Shown here: positions 12,876-18,527 of the stretch, piece after piece
How the letters are laid out: each line of letters opens with the position of its first letter
How positions within the stretch are numbered: the stretch's first letter is position 1
From: an uncultured Candidatus Saccharibacteria bacterium
GTDB lineage: Bacteria > Patescibacteriota > Saccharimonadia > Saccharimonadales > Saccharimonadaceae
Assembly: GCA_947304075.1 (NCBI GenBank)
Contig: CAMYZY010000002.1
Location: 1-27,454 of the forward strand
Direction of reading: 5' to 3'
Length of the DNA: 27,454 nucleotides
Notes under the pieces: generated by a model
The model's input: only the letters and a program-made list of their open reading frames with translations
The model's database searches: none
What the model was told of the DNA's origin: nothing
Made by a program: the position numbers and the translations under genes

Positions 12876-13394
12876 TTATCTTTTTCGAATCTGTACTGAC
12901 AGATTCCGCCCGCTCATTTGTTGTTTTCCTTCAGCAACCGTGTCGTCTCCTAGGAGTCCGAGTACCTTATTAAGTAATTCTACCCCAAGCTCTTTATGGG
13001 CCATTTCGCGGCCCTTAAAGACAATAATGATTTTTACACGATCACCATCATCTAGAAAACCTCGCATTTTGCGAACTTTAATGTTAAGGTCGTTATCCGA
13101 AATCTTGAGACCAATCTTCATTTGCTTCAACTCAGATTGTTTTTCTCGAGCTTTCTTTCGATTTTTGGCTTCTTCCTTCATCTTTTGATATTGGAATTTA
13201 CCCCAATCAATAATCTTAACGACCGGCGGATTAGCGTTAGCAGCAATCTCTACTAAATCTACTCCCTGTTCCTTCGCCAGAAGTTGAGCATCACGACTAG
13301 ACATAATACCTAGTTGCGCCCCATTAGAACCTATAACGCGAACCTCTGGATAACGAATTTCTCCGTTTAACCTTGTTCGTGAATTGTTTTTTAT
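12876..13394 (-). CDS. infC: Translation initiation factor IF-3, non-AUG start
   Basis: IF-3 binds the 30S subunit and checks the start codon and initiator tRNA. The first in-frame ATG (13304) would remove most of the N-terminal domain. Reading upstream gives TRLNGEIRYPEVRVIG then SNGAQLGIMSSRDA, the conserved IF-3 N-terminus, and the frame stays open to a TGA at 13427-13425. No ATG, GTG or TTG lies in frame between that stop and 13304. AAAGGA is placed 5 nt before an ATA codon (13394) and 2 nt before an ATC (13397). The ATA start gives 172 residues, a normal length. E. coli infC uses AUU so that IF-3 represses itself; the same autoregulation is likely here. The promoter is at 13439-13431, and rpmI, rplT and rpmB follow. 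Confidence 0.9.
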   Translation of the reverse strand: MKNNSRTRLNGEIRYPEVRVIGSNGAQLGIMSSRDAQLLAKEQGVDLVEIAANANPPVVKIIDWGKFQYQKMKEEAKNRKKAREKQSELKQMKIGLKISDNDLNIKVRKMRGFLDDGDRVKIIIVFKGREMAHKELGVELLNKVLGLLGDDTVAEGKQQMSGRNLSVQIRKR

Positions 13395-13430
13395 GATAGT
13401 CCTTTCTTCTCTTGAATTAACCTGTCACCA

Positions 13431-13439
13431 ATTATATCA
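13431..13439 (-). promoter_or_regulatory. Extended -10 promoter of the infC operon
   Basis: On the minus strand, TG (13439-13438), A, TATAAT (13436-13431). The predicted start is near 13424, giving a leader of about 30 nt with the AAAGGA site. Confidence 0.75.
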
Positions 13440-13471
13440 AAGTATAGTAAAAAATGCAAGCAAATTTACCC

Positions 13472-14698
13472 TTATTCTTGTTCTGATTTCTCTGGTAAAT
13501 CAATCGCCCATTCGCCAGGACTCGTATCTGAATACAAAATCGTATTTTTGCCCATTTGCGATACGGTTTTTTGTAAGTTTTCGGCCGGATTTTTCCGAGA
13601 AATAGCAACTTGTTTTTTGATACCAAGGCGATCAAGCTGCTCTGCGTAATGTTCACGAATTTTTTGTGCAGTTTTAGGACTAAATTTGTCCAGGATGTTT
13701 GCAAACTTATTCACCAAAGTCAGTGAAGCTGCGCCAGTATTACCATTTTTGTTAAGCTCAGCCAAGGTTGCGACGGTTTCTTTTGGCAATCTAGTCCATA
13801 GGTAACCAGTTTGCTTACCATAACCGTCCGCACGTTCGGCAATTTCGGCAGAATTCGAAAAGAATAATTCTAGATTGGGGGCTTTCATTGCGAATTCCCG
13901 GTCCTTTTCACCGTCATCTAGAGACTTATCAGCAAGCTCATAGCTAATAATCGGACAAATCCCACCATTTAAAATCTTCGAATTGTTTGGAAAAACATCA
14001 TGAGTTGACTTCAGAATGCTCGGCGACAGTGTAGCAAAAATCGCAACATCGGTCAGCTCGTTTTGATCTAAAAGAGCCTTAATGCTTTCAAGATACTTTT
14101 GACGCGTATCTGCCGATGGACCGAGCTCCTTTAGCTCTAGAACCACTCTATGATCAGGGTTATCCTTAGCATATTGCTGAACCACTTCTAGTCCATCTTC
14201 TAGAGAGAGCCTTTGCCCATAATCAGCAACTTCTTCGCTCGAAAGAGTATGAATGGGTTTAGAAAAGAAAAACCTAGTACCAGCGCGTGGGGAATGAGAA
14301 ATCCAAGGCTTTCCATCTTTATCAAAACGAATATCAAGCTCAGGAATACTGGTGCCACTCTGTAATTCATGTTCGAGCGCATCCTTAGTATTTATTTGCT
14401 TATGATTAATTATAGAATAGTCAATCTGTTTGCCGAGTGATTTATCAACGTCTTTTAGGGTGTTTTCTATCTGGGCAATCAAAGCGTCAGCCTGGACATC
14501 TTCGGGAGAATCAAGCGTTTCGCCAACAGTGTCATTTTCTTCGCCAGTAGTTTTTTTACTCTCGTCTAATTTACTTAAGTATAGAGCCATTTTGCCAAAC
14601 TTGCGATATAGTCTAGCCCTCTCTACGAGCTTTTCTTTATCATCAGAAACATCAACTGTTTCTTCTGACGTTTGGTTTATAGATTCTGGACCTGACAT
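13472..14698 (-). CDS. GDPD-like (glycerophosphodiesterase-fold) protein
   Basis: A 408-residue cytoplasmic protein without signal peptide. Residues 1-80 are acidic and low in complexity. From residue 97, INHKQINT (His99, Asn103), IPELDIRFDKDGKPWISH (Glu120, Asp122, His135) reproduce the order of the GDPD TIM-barrel active site (HR...N, ExD, H), with Arg replaced by Lys after the first His. VVLELKE (about 195) resembles a later GDPD strand with its metal-binding Glu. So it may be a phosphodiesterase or a phospholipase-D-like relative. The ATG has no ribosome-binding site and follows an extended -10 by 6 nt. No neighbour points to a pathway. Confidence 0.6.
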   Translation of the reverse strand: MSGPESINQTSEETVDVSDDKEKLVERARLYRKFGKMALYLSKLDESKKTTGEENDTVGETLDSPEDVQADALIAQIENTLKDVDKSLGKQIDYSIINHKQINTKDALEHELQSGTSIPELDIRFDKDGKPWISHSPRAGTRFFFSKPIHTLSSEEVADYGQRLSLEDGLEVVQQYAKDNPDHRVVLELKELGPSADTRQKYLESIKALLDQNELTDVAIFATLSPSILKSTHDVFPNNSKILNGGICPIISYELADKSLDDGEKDREFAMKAPNLELFFSNSAEIAERADGYGKQTGYLWTRLPKETVATLAELNKNGNTGAASLTLVNKFANILDKFSPKTAQKIREHYAEQLDRLGIKKQVAISRKNPAENLQKTVSQMGKNTILYSDTSPGEWAIDLPEKSEQE

Positions 14699-14704
14699 AA
14701 CACC

Positions 14705-14713
14705 AGTATAACA
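14705..14713 (-). promoter_or_regulatory. Extended -10 promoter of the GDPD-like gene
   Basis: On the minus strand, TG-T-TATACT ends 6 nt before the ATG at 14698, so the mRNA should be leaderless. Confidence 0.7.
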
Positions 14714-14737
14714 AATAATAAACCGAGTTTCAATTCG

Positions 14738-16246
14738 CTAACGCTTTCGAAAAGTCAATGCTTCTGCAAGGTGCTTTGCAGAAATCACGTCAGAGCTCTC
14801 TAAATCCGCAATAGTCTGCGCGACTTTAATAGTTTTAAAATAAGACCTTGCAGATAAATTTAGTTTTTCCGATGCGCTAGCTAAAAGCTTTTCTGCCTCG
14901 GGTGTTAGTTTTAAAAGCTGAGACAATTGAAATGAAGAAAGGGAACTATTATAAACTCCATCCCGACCATATCTCCTTTTTTGCCGTGAAATTGCCCCTG
15001 TTATAGTATTTTTTACAACATTATGTTCGGTATTTGTACTGCTTAGCGGCTTTCTTAAGGACTGGTTATCAACCTTTTCTACAGTAATATTCATATCTAT
15101 TCGATCAAATAGCGGCCCAGAAAGCTTCTTTCTATAGTTTTGAATTTGCACTTCCGAACATTTGCATTCATGCGTTGGATCACCCAAATACCCGCACGGG
15201 CACGGATTCATGGTCGCAATCAACATAAAATCAGCGGGATAAGTCACTTTTTGATTGGCTCTTGATATCGTTATCGTTTTGTTTTCGAGCGGCTGTCTGA
15301 GTGCTTCTAGCACCGAGCGGGGGAACTCAGGTATTTCATCTAGAAATAGTACACCTTTATGCGCCAAGGAAATTTCTCCTGGACCGTTCGCGCCCCCTAT
15401 TACAGAAGTTGCGCTAGCCGTATGATGTGGCGCCCTGTAAGGCCGCTGCTTGATTACACCATCATTAGAAAGTCCAGCGATAGAATAAATTTTCGTAATA
15501 TCCACCATCTCGCTAGGCGTCAAATCCGGCAAGAGATTCGCAGCAGTCTTAGCTAGCAATGTTTTTCCAGCCCCCGGTGGACCCGATATTAAGATATTAT
15601 GATGCCCGGCAATGGCTATTTCGACCGCTCTCTTTGCTAATTGTTGCCCCAAAATATGATCCAAAAAAGGACCATTTTGGTCGTCTTTTGCTTCTATTGT
15701 GGCAGGAACCAGTTCACTCGCATCGGCTAGCTTAGTCTGTTCTTTTAATGCAAGATACAATTCTTGGACAGATTTTGCTCCATATATGGTAGGCCCAGCT
15801 ACTAAAGATGCCTGGGCAAGATTGTCTATCGGAACGTAAACTTCTTTAAAACCTGCTAATTTAGCGGCTTCTACTATGTTTATTATGCCTTTTATAGGCC
15901 TAAGCTCGCCGTTTAAAGACAATTCGCCCACGAATACTCGCCCAAGTATGTCCCGATTGATTAATTGTCCAGAAAGCAACATAATCGAAAGCGCTATCGG
16001 TAGATCCAAATACGCTCCGTCTTTTAATAGATCCGCTGGAGCCAAATTAATTGTCACTTTTTTATTCGGAAACGAAAAACCAGAATTAATCAGTGCACTT
16101 CTCACTCGTTCTTTTGCTTCATTTACTGTTTTATTCGCCATTCCTACAATATTAAAAGCTGGTAGGCCTTTATTCATATCACCCTCGACTTCTACCAGCT
16201 TAGCATCAAAGCCGTAGGGAATTATTGAATGTATTTTTGCTATCAT
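14738..16246 (-). CDS. comM: YifB/ComM-family AAA+ ATPase (Mg-chelatase-like)
   Basis: A 502-residue protein matching the YifB/ComM family throughout. An N-terminal Lon-protease-S5-like domain (GLPAFNIVGMANKTVNEAKERVR in parts, then DLPIALSIMLLSGQ and FVGELSLNGELR) precedes the AAA+ module with P-loop GPPGAGKT (222-229), Walker B LFLDEIPEF (about 297) and the four-cysteine segment NPCPCGYLGDPTHECKC (about 345). The C-terminal Mg-chelatase lid follows. ComM is a hexameric helicase that extends branch migration during integration of transformed DNA; natural uptake of DNA fits a lineage that depends on hosts. The upstream promoter suggests a leaderless mRNA. Confidence 0.92.
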   Translation of the reverse strand: MIAKIHSIIPYGFDAKLVEVEGDMNKGLPAFNIVGMANKTVNEAKERVRSALINSGFSFPNKKVTINLAPADLLKDGAYLDLPIALSIMLLSGQLINRDILGRVFVGELSLNGELRPIKGIINIVEAAKLAGFKEVYVPIDNLAQASLVAGPTIYGAKSVQELYLALKEQTKLADASELVPATIEAKDDQNGPFLDHILGQQLAKRAVEIAIAGHHNILISGPPGAGKTLLAKTAANLLPDLTPSEMVDITKIYSIAGLSNDGVIKQRPYRAPHHTASATSVIGGANGPGEISLAHKGVLFLDEIPEFPRSVLEALRQPLENKTITISRANQKVTYPADFMLIATMNPCPCGYLGDPTHECKCSEVQIQNYRKKLSGPLFDRIDMNITVEKVDNQSLRKPLSSTNTEHNVVKNTITGAISRQKRRYGRDGVYNSSLSSFQLSQLLKLTPEAEKLLASASEKLNLSARSYFKTIKVAQTIADLESSDVISAKHLAEALTFRKR

Positions 16247-16252
16247 GCGATT

Positions 16253-16261
16253 CTTCTAACA
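16253..16261 (-). promoter_or_regulatory. Weak extended -10 promoter of comM
   Basis: On the minus strand, TG-T-TAGAAG ends 6 nt before the ATG at 16246. The hexamer matches TATAAT at only 4 of 6 positions, but the spacing equals that of the other leaderless genes. Confidence 0.45.
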
Positions 16262-16399
16262 CACTCATACCAAACTTTCAACCAAAACATCTTGCTTTTG
16301 CTAATAGCTAGGCATTTTTGCCTATTTAATAATTGATTTTTCAATATATAACTTGTGGAAAACTCGCAAAAAATGTATAAAAAAAGTATCAAAAAAGTG

Positions 16400-16428
16400 T
16401 TGACATAACCATTTTTTCGCGATATTAT
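16400..16428 (+). promoter_or_regulatory. Consensus promoter TTGACA-17-TATTAT
   Basis: A perfect -35 (16400-16405), 17-nt spacer and TATTAT (16423-16428). This is among the closest matches to the vegetative consensus in the window and stands in front of no reading frame. The predicted start is near 16435. Confidence 0.82.
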
Positions 16429-16434
16429 AGAGAT

Positions 16435-16540
16435 AGCTTTTGAATAAAAAAATTATTCAAAAGGTCAAAACAAAAATTTAGCCAAAATAACTCCACACTC
16501 TACAAAAAGACCGGTTTTCCTCGCAGTTACCGGTCTTTTT
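16435..16540 (+). ncRNA. Candidate small noncoding RNA between comM and ssrA
   Basis: A complete transcription unit of about 106 nt: consensus promoter, a 5' hairpin CTTTTGAATAA / TTATTCAAAAG (16437-16463, A5 loop), an unpaired A/C-rich middle, and an intrinsic terminator AAAAAGACCGGT / ACCGGTCTTTTT (16504-16515 with 16529-16540). No ATG exists in it. The 13-nt terminator loop contains TTTCCTC, complementary to GAGGAAA-type ribosome-binding sites, so base-pairing with mRNA leaders is conceivable. No known family is recognised. The rest of 16247-16399 is A/T-rich and shows no gene. Confidence 0.65.
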
Positions 16541-16545
16541 CTATG
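16529..16545 (+). terminator. 3' arm and T-tract of the sRNA terminator
   Basis: The 12-bp stem formed with 16504-16515 ends in TTTTT (16536-16540) followed by CTATG. The stem has GACCGGT at its core and is A/T at the base, the usual intrinsic design. Confidence 0.8.
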
Positions 16546-16625
16546 TCAAAAATGTAAAAAATATAGTTTCGTTAAAAGAAAAAAGTTAGTATTAGAGTCC
16601 ACCAATGTACAAATAGGGAAGAATA

Positions 16626-16634
16626 TGATATAAT
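16626..16634 (+). promoter_or_regulatory. Extended -10 promoter of ssrA
   Basis: TG-A-TATAAT; predicted start near 16641, 4 nt before the mature tmRNA 5' end. Confidence 0.78.
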
Positions 16635-16644
16635 GGTTATAGTT

Positions 16645-17000
16645 GGGGCTGATCATAGCTTAGACGGGATATTAACAGTTATAAGGCGCGTCGATTAAAT
16701 ACCGTAAGTATTGAATAAGTGCTAAAAACACTAAAACTGCGCATGTCATGTACATGCCAGCTTATGCCTAATTATTTCTAGGCTGGTTCTGGCACGAGTT
16801 TCCGTAATGTCAGAATTATCATAAAACGGGAATAAGGTTGTTTAATTGGCATTAAATGACACGAAAAATAAGCCACGGCGTTTGTTAGTTTTGTTTCTTG
16901 CCGCTAACATTATTTGCCAAAATGAAACAAGAAACTATGCGCGTAGAATTATAACCCAGTGATGTTTCGGACCCGGAGGCAGTATCCGGCAGCTCCACCA
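16645..17000 (+). ncRNA. ssrA: tmRNA with unusual T-loop
   Basis: tmRNA rescues stalled ribosomes and tags the nascent peptide. The acceptor GGGGCTG (16645-16651) pairs with CAGCTCC (16990-16996), followed by A-CCA. The 5' part GACGGGAT and 3' part TTTCGGAC match tmRNA. The tag frame starts at GCT 16721, after AATAAGT, and encodes AKNTKTAHVMYMPAYA ending at TAA 16769-16771; the stop lies in a CCTA/TAGG hairpin like tmRNA helix 5. The hydrophobic end (AYA) fits a degradation tag. The T-stem CCGGA/TCCGG encloses GGCAGTA, not the canonical TTCRANY, and the D-loop reads TTAGAC where TTCGAC is usual. T-rich sequence (17001-17010) follows the CCA. Confidence 0.93.
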
Positions 17001-17054
17001 TTTTTGTTTTATATGCCATATTTCGGCAATTTTTTTATGCCAAAATACATTAAA

Positions 17055-17130
17055 TGTTGTAAATATTACAACAAAATGAACAATAAAATAGAACAGGGAA
17101 AATTAGAGAGCAATGTTGTAATAATTACAT
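17055..17130. promoter_or_regulatory. Pair of palindromic operator-like sites
   Basis: Site 1, TGTTGTAA-ATA-TTACAACA (17055-17073), is a perfect 8-3-8 palindrome. Site 2 (17113-17130) starts with the same ATGTTGTAA and contains the palindrome TGTAAT-A-ATTACA (17117-17129). They lie 58 nt apart (five to six helical turns) and upstream of the promoter at 17152-17180. They look like binding sites for one dimeric regulator, which is not identified here. Confidence 0.5.
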
Positions 17131-17151
17131 CGTAAATATTGAACAAATATC

Positions 17152-17180
17152 TTGATTTTTTATTGCACTTATGCTAGTAT
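17152..17180 (+). promoter_or_regulatory. Promoter TTGATT-17-TAGTAT of the structured transcript
   Basis: TTGATT (17152-17157), 17-nt spacer ending in TGC, TAGTAT (17175-17180): both a -35 and an extended -10. Predicted start near 17187. Confidence 0.65.
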
Positions 17181-17186
17181 AAAGAC

Positions 17187-17545
17187 AGTCGTGATGACTC
17201 AAATAAAAACGTAAAAACAAAGGACTTTAAAAAATGAAAAACACCAAAACGTAATATTTGGCGGGCGAAAAGGTAATTTCTAGCCATAAATTACACATTT
17301 AGGAATTACCTAAAGCTCCGCCAAATCCTGCTAAAATGCAGAAAAAAGCGTCGAGCGCGTAGTTAAATCTTTCGTTAGTACCTTTTAAAATACATAAACC
17401 AGAACGAAAGAAACAAACTATAAGGACATTTGCTTCACTTTACGTGGAGCGGTCAAAAGGGAAAGCGTCAGGGGTTGCGGTCAATAGTTAAGATTTTTAG
17501 AGCCGGATAACCCCCCGCTCCCTCCCTACACAAATTCTTGGGGGA
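17187..17545 (+). ncRNA. Candidate large structured RNA with a 6-codon leader ORF
   Basis: About 360 nt with no long reading frame but many long-range pairings: AGTC/GACT (17187-17199); ATTTGGCGG/CCGCCAAAT (17256-17264 with 17318-17326) enclosing a 13-bp stem beginning AGGTAATTTC (17271-17283 with 17299-17311); CTGC/GCAG (17328-17341); TCTTTCGTT/AACGAAAGA (17368-17376 with 17403-17411); GGAGCGG/CCGCTCC (17446-17452 with 17515-17521) enclosing GGGGTT/AACCCC (17471-17476 with 17509-17514), the last two stacked. It is either a free RNA or a long regulatory leader, but the next gene has its own promoter. I do not recognise it as 6S, SRP RNA, or a known riboswitch. The 3' end is approximate. Confidence 0.6.
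17234..17254 (+). CDS. Six-codon ORF (MKNTKT) at the head of the structured RNA
   Basis: ATG at 17234 with AAAGGA (17219-17224) 9 nt upstream, ending in TAA just before the first large stem (17256). The placement is that of a leader peptide whose translation would affect folding downstream. KNTKT also appears in the tmRNA tag upstream, with 13 of 15 bases identical; this may be chance in A-rich DNA. Confidence 0.35.
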   Translation: MKNTKT

Positions 17546-17557
17546 TCAACTAATTTA

Positions 17558-17566
17558 TGATACAAT
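17558..17566 (+). promoter_or_regulatory. Extended -10 promoter of the four-TM protein gene
   Basis: TG-A-TACAAT ends 6 nt before ATG 17573; leaderless mRNA predicted. Confidence 0.7.
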
Positions 17567-17572
17567 ATGGTT

Positions 17573-17926
17573 ATGAAACATAACCGCATTGTAATAGCAG
17601 TAAGCATCATTGGACTCGCAGCCTTAATACTTATGCTAAACGTAACATCTCCGACGGAAATTGGACCGTTCGGGGTTTTGTTATTTTTTACAACGGTTTA
17701 TTTAGTCTCATTTGGTTTCATGGTGTTCCTTATTTATTCCTTTTTCAAAATAGCTTTCAAAAAACAAGTCAGTAGTAACAAGCTTTATCTTTATGCGGCG
17801 ATTATGGCTTTTGCGCCAATTATGCTGATGATGGCAAGATCTTTTGGCGCAATTAATCTCTGGACAGTCAGTTTAATCACGATTTTTATTACATTAGCAG
17901 AATTTTTAGTCTACAAAAAAGTTTAA
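17573..17926 (+). CDS. Small four-TM membrane protein
   Basis: A 117-residue hydrophobic protein with four predicted helices (about 5-24, 31-58, 72-91 and 94-113) separated by short basic turns (KKQ, SSNK). The start at 17573 is taken because the in-frame ATG at 17567 lies directly against the -10 hexamer and would not be in the transcript. It precedes the acidic protein and the TraD-like ATPase but has its own promoter. Family not recognised; a holin-like or secretion-accessory role would be a guess. Confidence 0.65.
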   Translation: MKHNRIVIAVSIIGLAALILMLNVTSPTEIGPFGVLLFFTTVYLVSFGFMVFLIYSFFKIAFKKQVSSNKLYLYAAIMAFAPIMLMMARSFGAINLWTVSLITIFITLAEFLVYKKV

Positions 17927-17929
17927 ATA

Positions 17930-17938
17930 TGGTAAAAT
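17930..17938 (+). promoter_or_regulatory. Extended -10 promoter of the acidic protein gene
   Basis: TG-G-TAAAAT ends 6 nt before ATG 17945; leaderless mRNA predicted. Confidence 0.66.
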
Positions 17939-17944
17939 AAGCAT

Positions 17945-18448
17945 ATGGATTACGGCATACCAGCGCAAAACGATAGCAAAAAGACGCAAGATGCGTTCTT
18001 TACTGCTGGTGCTGGCAATAATGAGCAAGAGATTTCTCCCGAATCAGAAAAAAATCTGGATCTTTCAAATCAAACTATAGATTGGAATCACCCGATTGAA
18101 CGAAATCCAGGGACAATGGGCAACAACGTGATGAACGCACTCGAATTTCACGATAAAGAATCAAACGATGTTCAGAATCAACCCGAGAAGTCCGTAGAAA
18201 TGGAAATGCCGCCCGGAAGCGAACCAGAAGTAGAAGAAAAGGCAATAAATCAGCCAAACCCTACCGGAGCCATCAACTATGGAGTCATTAAAACTGGCAA
18301 GGTTTTGTCAAAAGATGGCATCAAAGAAGCATCTCGTGCCATTGAAAGATTCAAAAAAGACGGCGATGCGGCAAAATTCAATGATGAAGTCTACGATATG
18401 GTAAGACACAATCTCAAGAACTCTTTCGGAAGGGAAATACCAGAATGA
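17945..18448 (+). CDS. Acidic, largely disordered protein next to TraD-like ATPase
   Basis: A 167-residue protein. Residues 1-105 are rich in Asn, Gln, Glu, Ser and Pro and look unstructured. The last 60 residues form a probable helical domain (GKVLSKDGIKEASRAIERFKKDGDAAKFNDEVYDMVRHNL in parts). No signal peptide or membrane helix is present. It ends with TGA, showing that UGA is a stop here. It lies 79 nt before the ATPase gene. The family is not recognised; the context suggests an adaptor or substrate-recruiting factor for the ATPase, which is inference. Confidence 0.6.
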   Translation: MDYGIPAQNDSKKTQDAFFTAGAGNNEQEISPESEKNLDLSNQTIDWNHPIERNPGTMGNNVMNALEFHDKESNDVQNQPEKSVEMEMPPGSEPEVEEKAINQPNPTGAINYGVIKTGKVLSKDGIKEASRAIERFKKDGDAAKFNDEVYDMVRHNLKNSFGREIPE

Positions 18449-18527
18449 CAAATCTTATCTGTTTTAGTATTTTTTACAACAATCAAGAGTCAGAATTCCA
18501 TAGTATTAAAAGGGGAAGGGGTAAGTA

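Noticed and set aside
12876..13304. IF-3 starting at the ATG 13304
   Set aside because: It would drop conserved N-terminal residues (NGEIRYPEVRVIG) that are encoded in frame upstream.
17567..17572. Upstream ATG of the four-TM protein gene
   Set aside because: It directly follows the -10 hexamer; the transcript should begin at the second ATG (17573).
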